Source: Zygnema cylindricum
Lineage: Eukaryota; Streptophyta; Zygnematophyceae; Zygnematales; Zygnemataceae
Assembly: GCA_037447655.1 (NCBI GenBank)
Contig: JBBHKE010001395.1
Coordinates: 1 to 64,000 of the forward strand
Reading direction: 5' to 3'
Length of the DNA stretch: 64,000 bases
Made by a program: the position numbers and the translations under genes
Notes under the pieces: generated by a model
Told to the model about the DNA's origin: nothing
Databases searched by the model: none
The model's input: only the letters and a program-made list of their open reading frames with translations
Part shown: positions 34,561 to 46,000 of the stretch, piece after piece
Layout: the number at the start of each line of letters is the position of its first letter
Numbering within the stretch: the first letter of the stretch is position 1

Positions 34561-35180
34561 AGGTTTTCTTATTTGTCGTGCGTTGATACTTCCTATGTTA
34601 TGCTCGTTTTGGAAATGATAAGTTTTTTTTGTTACGTCTATGTTTTAGTTTTAGTTTTAGGTTTGTTAATTGTTGATTTGGTTTTAGTTATGTGAGTTGT
34701 TTTTTTTCGTCCGTTGCGTGTTGTCCAATAAGGTGGTTAGTGTTAAGGTGGTTAGTGTCATTTCGTGCGTATTTCGTACAAAACAATGTTCGTTTAGTGC
34801 GTGTCGTTCGCTTTCGGCATACACTGACTGTTTAGCAGTACATTCGCCTACGTTTCGTGACACCTTCATGTCCATTTTCTTTTCAGGTATTGGTGGTACT
34901 TTCAAGTCTTTTATTCGGAAGTATTTTAGTAATTTTATAGAATAGTGTCAAATAATAAAAAAGGAGGCAAAAAATATTTTGTTTTTTAAAAAGCTCCAAT
35001 TAAATATGTCTTTGATTGGAGAACTCTGTGGACACTTTTTATTGTTTGTATGCTTCTGCTTAGTGTGTGTAATGATGTACTGTCTCTATATCGTTTGTTG
35101 CCATTCTCCTTCTCTATCAATTGGTATTAGAGGAGGTAGAAGTCCTTAGAAGTCGTCATTTGAAACGCAGCCGTGACTAG
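34561..35180. other. Non-coding stretch
   Basis: No gene or repeat family recognised; short direct repeats (GTGGTTAGTGT) at 34730-34760. Confidence 0.35.
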
Positions 35181-35184
35181 TGTT

Positions 35185-35870
35185 GTTGCCACGGGAGGAA
35201 AGAAGAAAAAGTATCCAGCTCCACAGCCTGTACCTCCGCAGTATATCACTCCAAAACCGAGTCACAAGGGCTTCAATGCTACCCAAGATGAAAAAGAAGA
35301 AGAAGAAGAGACTCTTCCTACAAATACGTCTCTACAATAGGAGGTAGAAGGAGGCTCAAGAGTATTTCTGAGAGGAGCGGCTTCATAATCACTGAGAAGA
35401 GTTCTTGAATATGTGTTCCCGGCTGCCCCTCAAGGGGGCAAGCTGCAATATGTCAGAAGAGAAAGAGGACACTTTGAAGGAGAAACTGAAGAAAATAGAA
35501 GAGAGAAAATTTTAAAGGGATATATCGTCGTCAAAGATGAGTTTTACTTGGAGAAAAACAGTGACGAGGGAGCGAAAAACTCATGCAGATGCTCGGCAAG
35601 GTTGTGCTTTTCAATGGAACGATTTACTATACGTAAAAGAGATATATTAAAGAACAGCTCGTCCATCGGCGCCTTTAAAAGCTAGTTCCGAGAGAGGAGC
35701 CAATCCCAATTTCTAATCTAAAGGCGAGGAATAAATGGAGACGAAGAAATGTCGTCTCCTTCTTAAAAATGATGCTTACGGGAACTCCCGCAGTTCATGA
35801 CTATTTTGTGATGCTCGATTTTGCTCATGAATGTTGGCGGGCCATCGACAATGAATATGGAAAAGGGTTT
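35185..35870 (+). pseudogene. Broken coding-like region of unknown family
   Basis: Several plus-strand frames look protein-like but are interrupted. One holds a lysine-rich start, a proline-rich piece (PAPQPVPPQYITPKP) and an acidic run (35200-35338). Another (35413-35685) is charged and ends in a stop. A third (35769-35870) runs into the 9-bp repeat array. Order and composition would suit a decayed retroelement gag or a dead host gene. No motif settles it. Confidence 0.3.
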
Positions 35871-37590
35871 TTGGGACATTTTGGCATTTTGTTAAGTTTG
35901 GCCATTTTGGGCAATTCGGGCATTTCGTGTTGTTTCGGCATTTTTGGCAATTTCGGCATTTTGTGTAATTTTAGCATTTTATTCAGTTTGTGCATTTCGG
36001 TATTTGGGGAATCTGGGTAGTTTGGCAAATTTGTGCAGGATTGGTAGTGTAAGCATTTAGGGCAATTTAGGGAAATTTAGGCAATTCGGGCAGTTTGGGC
36101 TTTTTGGGCAATTTCGACATTTTGGGCAATATGGGCATTTTGGGCGATTTGGGTGATTTGGGCTATTTGGGCGTTTTGTGCATTTTGGGCACTTTGTGCA
36201 ATTTGGGAAGTCTAGGCAATTTGGGTAATTTAGATATTTTGTGCATTTTTTTGTGCAATTTGGGCATTTTGGGCAATTAGGGCAGTTTGGGCAATTCCGG
36301 CATTTTGGTCAATTTGGGCAATTTTGGCAATTTTGACATGTTGTGCAGTTTGGGCTTTTGTGCAATTTGCTTATTTTAGGCAACATGTGCATTTTGGGTC
36401 GTGTGGGCATTTGGGGCGATTTGGGCAAAATTTGAGCAGTTTGGGCAATTAAGGCAATTTGGGCAATTTGGGAAATTTGGGTAATTTTGGCAATTTGGCA
36501 ATTTGGCCATTTTCAGCAGTTTGGATATTTTCGGCATTTTGGGCATATTGGGCAGTTGCGGTGTTTTGCGCATTTAGTTCAATTTGCTATTTTGGGCGAT
36601 ATGGGCATTTTGGGCTTTTTGGGCAATTTAGGCATTTTGGGCAATTTCGGTAATTTAGTTATTTCGGGCAATTTCGATAATTTCGACAATTTCGGCAATT
36701 TTTTCAGTTTCGGTATTTTGTGCATTTTAGGCAATTCGGGTATTTTTGGCATTAATTGCAATTGGGTAGTTTGGGCATTTTGGATTTTTGAGAGATTTTG
36801 GCATTTTGTTCAGTTTGAAATTCGCCAATCTGTGCAAATATGGCAGGTTGGGCAATATGGGAAATTTGGGCAATTTGTGCAACATGTGTATTTTTCGCAC
36901 TTTGGGCATTTTAGGGCATTTTGGGTTTTTAGGCATTTTGGGCAATTTGGGCCTTTTGGTCATTTTGGACAATTTGGGTACTTCGGGCAATTTCCGTATT
37001 TTGGGCAATTAGGGCAGTTAGGGCATTTTGGCACTTTGGACATTTTGTGCAATTTGGGCATTTTTTACAGTTTGGGCATTTAGGGCATTTTGGGAAATTT
37101 GGGTATTTTGGGCGATTTGGGCACTTTGGGCAGTATGGGCGTTTTGGGTAATTTGGGAAATTGGTCAATTTGGTAATTTCTACAATTTCGGCTTTTGGGG
37201 CAATTTGGGTATTTTGGGCAATTTGGCATTTTGTGAGATTTGGTTTTTTTGGGCAATTTGCTTATTTTTGTCAACATGTGTATTTTGGTCTGTTAGGGCA
37301 TTTTGGACAATTTGTGCAAAATTTTGGCAGTTTGGGCAATTTTGGCAATTTCGGCAATTTGGGATATTTGGGCAATTTGGGCATTTTGGGCATTTTGGGC
37401 ATTTTGGGCATTTTGGGCATTTTGGGCATTTTGGGTGGTTTGCGGAGTTTGGGCATTTTGTGGAATATGGCATTCTGTGAAATTTGGTTATTTTGGCCAT
37501 TTTGGGCAATATGGGCATTTTGGGTTGTTTGGTTATCTTGTGCATTTTGGGCGGTTTAGGCAAAGTGGGCATTTTAGGAATTATTTATAT
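35870..37590 (+). repeat. 1.7-kb array of a degenerate 9-bp unit (TTTTGGGCA)
   Basis: The plus strand is built from TTTTGGGCA / TTTGGGCAA units and close variants for about 1.7 kb. A run at 37379-37434 has several perfect repeats in tandem. Because the unit is a multiple of three and lacks stop words, long frames open on both strands: Gly-Leu/Ile-Gly-Asn types on plus and Pro-Lys-Met/Leu types on minus. No start, splice site or non-repeat domain supports translation. Confidence 0.9.
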
Positions 37591-38158
37591 TGCTCTCCCT
37601 CTCTTTTCTAATTCCATCTCCCATTTTGTTTCTCTCTCGCGCTCTATATCTCTCTCTATCTCCATTGTCGAATCCTTAATCCTTTTTCCTTAAGTGTTTT
37701 ACCAAACCTAGATCAAAAGGTCTTTACCAAACCTAGATCAAAAGGTCTTGAGGGCTGACACCTCTGTGGGCACTTGAAGATTCATTCACTATATCGATTT
37801 TAAAGCGCGTACATTTATACAACCTCAAAAGGGTTCAACTAACCAAACTTGTGTGCATATTTTTAGTGTGGACTTGGTTTTTCAGCTTCTTTTAATCAGG
37901 TGTTAACTATTCCCCCAATCCTTTGTCTATTATTTGAAGGACCTCGCTTCGAATGCCTATAGGGGTCTAGTTCTTTATCCGTATCACAACTCATTTGTCT
38001 CTTATTCTTTCCCAGCTATAGGACAATCCATGTTGAAAGGCGTCTTGCCCATCTCTTTCTTTGATTTTTTTTCCTTCTTGGCCGTCTTTCATCCGTTCAA
38101 AAATCACCCAACAATCTTGTTTATTCCCCCTAAGAGCTTAGGATGCTTGTAATACTGC
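37591..38158. other. Non-coding stretch
   Basis: A 25-bp direct repeat (ACCAAACCTAGATCAAAAGG) at about 37700-37750. No gene recognised. Confidence 0.4.
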
Positions 38159-38293
38159 CATAGTGGGCTCTTGTATAATTCGAATTTTCAATATCCGAAT
38201 GGTCTCTGGTTATTGGACTGCCACGACATAGTGGGCTCTTGTATAATTCGAATTTTCAATATCCGAATGGTCTCTGGTTATTGGACTGCCACG
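38159..38293 (+). repeat. 68-bp tandem duplication
   Basis: Two near-perfect copies, 38159-38225 and 38227-38293, beginning CATAGTGGGCTCTTG and ending GGACTGCCACG. A recent local duplication. Confidence 0.9.
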
Positions 38294-38372
38294 TGTCGTG
38301 CTGAGCTTCATTTCCAGCAATTGCTTAAGCTGCTTTAAGAGAGTCGAATAACCAATTGAATTAAAAAAAAAA

Positions 38373-38470
38373 ATGGCGATTGTAAACCATTTGAGTCTAT
38401 GTATACAAAAGGGGTAGCATGGCCAAAACTGAAAAAATACATGCAAGGCAATATAAAACAAAGAAAACAT
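38373..38470 (+). pseudogene. Coding-like fragment, [11 protein letters not shown]
   Basis: About 65 bp match the inverted sequence at 42186-42266, with many differences at third codon positions. Both encode KP-x-ES-x2[12 protein letters not shown]. This suggests a shared protein segment in both. The family is not recognised and no full gene is visible. Confidence 0.35.
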
Positions 38471-39205
38471 CGTCAACGCAGAAAAATGGCAAGTAAGGTT
38501 TTAAGAGAATGGGTGCTCATGGAAGCGCAAATTTCTTTATTAACTAAGACAAGTGAACGCAAGACAATTAGTTTGCTTTTGAGTTTTTATTTTTCTTTAG
38601 AAATAGTTAAAGAGGAAAACAAGATGCATTAATTAGTTCATATGATTTGTTGCGACTTTGACCAAACTTTTATCAAAATAATCACATTCTTAATGAAAAA
38701 GAAAAAGATCTTTCTTGTCAACGAATTTAGTTGCAGTTTTGAAAATTTTCTTCTGCCTCAGGTTACAACTTTTAGGTCTCTAGTCTCCTCCTCTCCTTAT
38801 AAAAGCCTAATCTGTATGAAAAAAAAAGAAATAATAGAAAAGGGCTAATTTGAGTATTTGCGTCCCCGAAAAAAAATTCCTTTGGGGACTTTGTATCCTC
38901 TTTCTCTTATATATAGGGAAGTTGTTGTTCTTTTACGAAAATTAGGTATTCGAAAAGTAGAAGGTGGCGATATAGAAGATGCAGGGTACAACATTGATAA
39001 ACTAAGCATTCTTCCTTCTCATCTCGCCCCAAGCTCTTCAAACGGGCAAGCCTTGCGCACTCACACACTTAACACCCAAACACATTTTTTCGAGAAATAC
39101 TTGAATGAGGAAGTGACGTTTTTCACCACAGGCAAAGTTTATTGACGTGACGGAGATGACGTCACTCACACCCAATTAGAAAGTCTTTGTCGTCAACGCT
39201 AACAT
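38471..39205. other. Stretch without a supported gene
   Basis: An open frame at 38858-39145 looks partly protein-like (basic start, then a charged region) but has no known motif, splice evidence or paralogue here. Confidence 0.3.
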
Positions 39206-39427
39206 TACACGGCTAATTGTTATTAGTGTTAAAGTTTTTGTTCGCCACTTAAAACATCTATTTTTTGTGCACACTTGTCGGATTGACAATCGCAGACCAC
39301 CAAGGAGAAGGTGAGAATCTTACACTCCAATCACAACAATCAAATTGACAAGCAGACAAGTTTGCACGAAAAAAATATGTTTTAAGTGGCGAAATTTTTT
39401 TTAACACTAATAACGATTAGTGGTGTA
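39206..39427. mobile_element. 222-bp MITE with TA borders
   Basis: The ends form inverted repeats of about 50 bp with a few mismatches. The left begins TACACGGCTAATTGTTATTA and reaches CGCCACTTAAAACAT; the right is ATGTTTTAAGTGGCGAA... ending GATTAGTGGTGTA. The TA at each end suggests a Tc1/mariner-type TA target. It belongs to the same family as 49922-51614 and 50784-51320. Confidence 0.8.
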
Positions 39428-40239
39428 GCTTAGCTCAGCTAAAAGGTACTATGGAGTTTCTTACGAGCGATTTATTAGGAACAAGGACACAATTGCGCTT
39501 TCTTCCTTCTTATTTTCCTTTCGCAGAACAAAGTTTTGAAGTCCATATTGTTTGTGTTTCTTGCACTAGCCAAGGTTGTTTTAATTGTATTAAAAATATT
39601 TTTGAGTGATTGGATTGATATTTTGGGAGCCGATTAAATTCATAAACAAGTTTTGAAGAAAGGGTAATAAAAGAAAAAGAAAAAACGAAAAAAAAGTGAG
39701 AGGTAAAGAGTGAACAAAAGAAAAAATAAAAATGAATAAAGAGGTAAAAAACCGAAAAAAAAATGAAAAAGATGCTTTTTTAAAAGATGTTGTCTAATTA
39801 TTAGAAGTTTTTTTTTTGTTTATTTAACTCCCTTTCCGTGTTATTTTCAAAGTTGCATTAGTCTTTCGTTAGCAATAAAAGCACTACAAAAGAAAGCCTT
39901 AAACGTTTTCGTCTGTAATCTACGAGACTTTAATGAGTAGTGTTACCTTCTCCGCAAGGGAAGCAACTAAATAATGACGATATTTCTTGTCTTTTAACTA
40001 AAAACAATCTTCTTTGCGGACACAATGGGGTTTTTGAAGAGAGTGTGAAGCTTTGTAGACAAACAAATATCTATTTTGGACGCTTTGTCACTATTGGAGG
40101 AGAAACCCCGGCATTGTTATTGCTAACCGAAATGTTACTACCCAATTAACAATTTATTTTTAATCCCAAAGAAAAAAAAATGATAAAAGCGAAAGAAAAA
40201 ACGAGAATAAGAAAAAACTAGGAAAAGAAGAAGAAAAAA
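39428..40239. other. Stretch without a supported gene
   Basis: A frame ending at 40149 (about 60 codons, containing CGHNGVFEESVKLCRQ) has ordinary amino-acid composition, but I cannot assign it or link it to other exons. The rest is A-rich. Confidence 0.3.
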
Positions 40240-41270
<1,031 letters not shown>

Positions 41271-41309
41271 CCTTGATACACACATATAACCATATACACA
41301 TATAAAAAC

Positions 41310-41313
41310 ATAT

Positions 41314-41383
<70 letters not shown>

Positions 41384-42000
41384 TACATATATATATGTTG
41401 CATATCCCGGCAAATAATATAAGTTTATATGTATATAATATAAATTATATATTCATACATAACAGTATATATTATATATAATAAAATATTAAAATATATA
41501 TATATTTTATATATATATATATATACTGATCGATATATTGGTTCGATATATTGGTTCGATATATCGGTAAAGGAATTGTCATGGAAAAATACCGATAAAT
41601 ATCAGACTGATAACTGTGAACGGTAACTCTGTACTATGGTAAGGAATGGATTGTGAAAATTTTTCCAAAGCCTAACCCCTCTCTCTTTCCCCCTCACCCC
41701 CTCTTTCTTTCCCCCCCCACTCCCCCCCTCCTTTTCGCACGTTATTTCTGTACCATAATTTCATAATCTTCGTACAGACCACCCCCCCCCAACGGATAAT
41801 TATCGGCTATCATTTTAGTTGGTTCCGGAGCCATATATACAATTATGTATAATTTATTTAATATAATAATATAATACATAATACATAATATGTAATATAT
41901 AATATATAATATATAACATGTAATGTGTAATATATATTATAATAATATATAATACATAATAGATAATATATATTATATAATTAGCGATACATCGGGACCC
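41310..42000. repeat. AT-rich microsatellites and C-rich tract
   Basis: (AT)n at 41318-41372 followed by (GT)n, AT-rich DNA to 41525, C-rich runs at 41670-41790, then TAATATATAATA-type DNA to 41985. No coding sequence. Confidence 0.85.
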
Positions 42001-42185
42001 CTCACCATTCAATAACCGATAATACCAGTCATCGGATTTGTAAATAATTAAAAAATAAATACTGAATGTTAAAAAAAGGGTTGTAGTTTTGGTTTTGTGA
42101 GTTGCCGTGCTTTTCATTTTGAGTTTGGGTGCTTTTATTTTCCTTGTTTTCGTTTCCTTTTTTATGTTGTTACCGTCGCTCTCTT

Positions 42186-42266
42186 TGTTTTTTTATTGTA
42201 GTTTTTCAGTTTTGGCCATGCCACCCCTTTTGTACCCCCGGACTCAGATGGTTTACCATCGTGCTT
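42186..42266 (-). pseudogene. Inverted partner of the KGVAWPKL fragment
   Basis: Minus-strand counterpart of 38373-38470, sharing GGGGTGGCATGGCCAAAACTG. See that entry. No surrounding exon structure could be placed. Confidence 0.35.
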
Positions 42267-42289
42267 TCTAGTTTTCCTGCTCCTTTTTT

Positions 42290-42330
42290 CTTATATATAT
42301 ATGTATATATATACATATATATATATATAC

Positions 42331-42394
<64 letters not shown>

Positions 42395-42452
42395 GCATAT
42401 ATATACATATATATATATATGTATGTATATATATATATGTATGTATATATAT

Positions 42453-42529
<77 letters not shown>

Positions 42530-42530
42530 A
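42290..42530. repeat. (AT)n / (ATACATAT)n microsatellite
   Basis: About 240 bp of TA dinucleotides broken by TATGTATG and ATACAT words, followed by A-rich DNA to about 42630. The Tyr/Ile frames are artefacts. Confidence 0.95.
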
Positions 42531-42872
42531 AGTAAAAAAAAAAAAAAAAAAATTAAAAAATAAAAAAAAAAAACAAAAACAAAACAAAAAATATAATAAA
42601 ACATCAAGTAAAAAAAAAAATTACCCGATACAAAACACTGTTTTCCCCAATTTACAAAAAATAGAACTACCTTGAAGTAAGACGTAGACCTCAAAGGAAA
42701 AACACCTTAAAAGTACTCTGAAATTTACGCAAACAAAATCTGTAAAACAAAAATAATAAAGAAAAAAACAATACAGAAACAAAAACCAAAACTAAAACTA
42801 AAACAAAAAAAAAAATTACAGAGAAAAAAAAAACAGGAAAAACTAGTGAAAAAGTATTGAAAACCAGGAAAG

Positions 42873-43090
42873 TTAAAACCACTTCCCTTCTTTTAGATAC
42901 TCGATTTCTTCGGGAGTCGATTCCCGACCCAAAAGGACGTTTCTATGCGGAAACCGTCCAAATTTCTGTACAACCGTCAAATGCCTTTCCGCATATTCCA
43001 CCATATGCTCACAAAATGGTTTCAATTCGAGAGAAATTTCCGACAACGTTTTTTCAAAATAATGAACCGCGAGTTTTTGGTCTTCCAAAT
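42873..43090 (-). CDS. DUF924 gene exon 5
   Basis: The acceptor TTTTAGCAG sets phase 1, so the last G of exon 4 plus AT makes the Asp of the family signature HSED. It encodes residues 252-323, including the FGRFPHRN signature, and stops at TAA. Confidence 0.9.
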
Positions 43091-46000
43091 CTGCTAAAAG
43101 GCAAAAAAAAAAAAAAAACAATAATTGACCTTGAGATTAAAATTTGAAAGAAATGGAAAAAAGAAAAGGAAACAACAAAAGGAAAGAAGAAAAGAAAGAT
43201 TGTTTCCGACAACGTTTTATCAAAATAATGAACTGCAAGTTTTTGGTTTTCTAAATCTGCAAAAACGACAAAGATTTTTTATTTCTTTTTTAAAAATTGC
43301 CATTGAGATTAAACAAAACAACGGTCGAAGGGAATAAAAGGAAAAACGAAAAGATAAAAGAAAAGGAAAAAAGAAAAGACAAAAAGAAAAGGACAAAAGA
43401 AAAAAACAAAAAAAACAATGATTGTTTTTTATCGTTTAAAAAAGATGATAAACAAAATCTCTAAAAAAAAAAGGAAAAAGCTCTCACCTTCACTGTGTTC
43501 AAAAGGCATGTAAAAAAAAAGTCGCATCGGTCCCAAAACTTTTTTGTCGAAACCTTTTTCGATGGCCCTAAAAATGTTTTATTTTTAAGGGGAAAAGAGG
43601 AGGGAGAGGGAATTAACAAAAAAACAAAAGTGACAAGGAAAAGAGGGAGGAGGAAAGTAAACCGCATCAAACCAAAACGAATAAATAAAAAGAAGAAAAA
43701 CAATAAAAAGAATAAACAGAATGAAAAGATTAAAAAGAATGAAAAGAATGAAAAGTATCAAAAGAATCAAAAGACTAAAACGATTAAAAATAATTCAAAG
43801 AATAATAAAAAAAAAAAGGAGAGAGACTCACCTTTTGGCGATAGCAAGGGCCAAATCATCCTTCAGATAAGAAAGACAAAAAAAAAGAAAAAAAACAACA
43901 ACAAAAAAAAAGAATAAATAAACAACATAAAGGCCAAATAAGGCTTGTAACAAACAACGTTTATTGTCCGCGCTCACAAAAAGAGGTAAAATAAACTCCG
44001 AACCAGGTTTGTAACACAGCTTTGTGTTTGCCGTAACAACAATAGCGGTAACAAACACTTTATATTGTTAGCGCTCACAAAAATAGTTCAAATAAACTCA
44101 CAACCATGTTTATAACTCAAATTTGTGTTTGCGCTAACAATAATTTCCTGTAACGTTTGTTATTACGCTCACAAAAACAGTAAAAAAAAAGCCTCGACAA
44201 TGTTTGTAACACAAATTTGTGTTTGCGCTAACAACAAAAAAATTAACGAACAAAGTTTATTAGTAACGCACGCAAGGAGAGTTAAAAAAACCCTAAACCA
44301 TGTTTCTATTACAAATTTGAGTTTGCGCTAACAAAGATATTTGTAACAAACAACGTTTATTGGTCGTGCTTACAAAATGAGGTAAAATAAACTCCGAACC
44401 ATGTTTGTAACACAACTTTGTGATTGCGGTTACAACAATAGTGGTAACAAACACTTTATATTGTTAGCGCTCACAAAAATAGTTCAAATAAACTCCCAAC
44501 CATGTTAATAACTCAAATTTGTGTTTGCGCTAACAATAATTTCTTGTAACGTATAACGTTTATTATTACGCTCACAAAAACAGTAAAAAAAAACCCTCAA
44601 CTATGTTTGTAACACAAATTTGTGTTTGCGCTAACAACAAAAAAATTAACGAACAAAGTTTATTAGTAACGCACGCAAGGAGAGTTAAAAAAAACCCTAA
44701 ACCATGTTTCTATTACAAATTTGAGTTTGCGCTAACAAAGATATTTGTAACAAACAACGTTTATTGGTCGTGCTTACAAAATGAGGAAAAATAAACTCCG
44801 AACCATGTTTGTAACACAACTTTGTGATTGCGGTTACAACAATAGTGGTAACAAACTCTTTATATTGTTAGCGCTCACAAAAATAGTTCAAATAAACTCT
44901 CAATCATGTTTAAAACTTAAACTTGTGTTTGCCCTCACAATAATTTCTTGTAACGAACAACGTTTAGGAAGGCAAGTGAGGGAGAGAGAGAGAGGAAAGA
45001 GGGAGAGAGGGAAAGTGCGAGAGAGAGAGAAGAGAGAGACAGAGAGAGGGAGGGAGAGAGAGGGAAAGAGAAAGAGCCAGAGAGAAGGAGAGAGGGAACT
45101 AGAGAAAAAAGGAAAGAAAGAGAGGAACACAGAGGGGGAGAGAGGGAGAAAGGGAGAGAGTAAAAGGTGAAGAGAGAGAGAGAGAGAGTGTGTGAGAGAG
45201 AGAGATAAAGAGGTTTTCAGGTTTATAAACTTAACCTCATCACTTCCTTTCAACCAAATATAGAATACACGCTCTTCTTGACTGTACAATCAAACACATA
45301 CATTCCTCCATCTCATTCGTTAGGAAATAGTACTGATCACCTCTGAGTGCCGAGAGGGCACCGGTTGGGCGCCAGATGGACGTCGAGATCATTGACGGCG
45401 ACAAAAGTACTTTGAACGCCTAATCGGTTCTCAGTTTTTAGGTCGACAAGCGTAGCTATTGTTGGTCATACAGAATTGTGAGGTAGTCCCACCTAGGCGT
45501 TTACTCTTTTCAGCTTGCAAACGTTTATATTCTTTTGAATACGTAGTCACTTAGTTTCTTTTTGGAGGCGTAGAAAGGAGTGAAGAGAAGAAAAATTTGT
45601 CCTTGTAAGTTTTATTTATACATTGAGTTTTGGAGGAATAATCTGTGGTGGATCTATTGCATTTGTTTGTCTTGCTTCTTTCACTATTTCTCTCCAATTC
45701 CTTTTTTTCACATCTGTATCACTTCCATTTCTCTCCCTCCCATTACCCTCTTTTTTCCCGCCTCCCTCGCTCTCTTCTCGCTTTTTTTCCCTTTACCCAT
45801 CTCTCACCCTCTCACTGTCCCATCCCTCCCTTCCCTCTCTAACTCGTCCCATCCCTCCCCTTCCCTCTCTCACCCGCTCAAATGCCTTCCCAGAGTCCCT
45901 AAAAGCATTCCTCGTAAATTGGTCCAATAAAAGGACCAATGCCAAAGCGCCACGTGGCGTCTCCTCCCACTCCTCCAGTTCTCCTTTCCCGGCTTTTTCG

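Noticed and set aside
42268-42675. Tyr/Ile-repeat open frames on both strands
   Set aside because: They are translations of the (AT)n microsatellite.
44125-44794. Small Cys/Asn frames of the FVTQICVCANN type
   Set aside because: They recur with each satellite monomer and are not independent genes.
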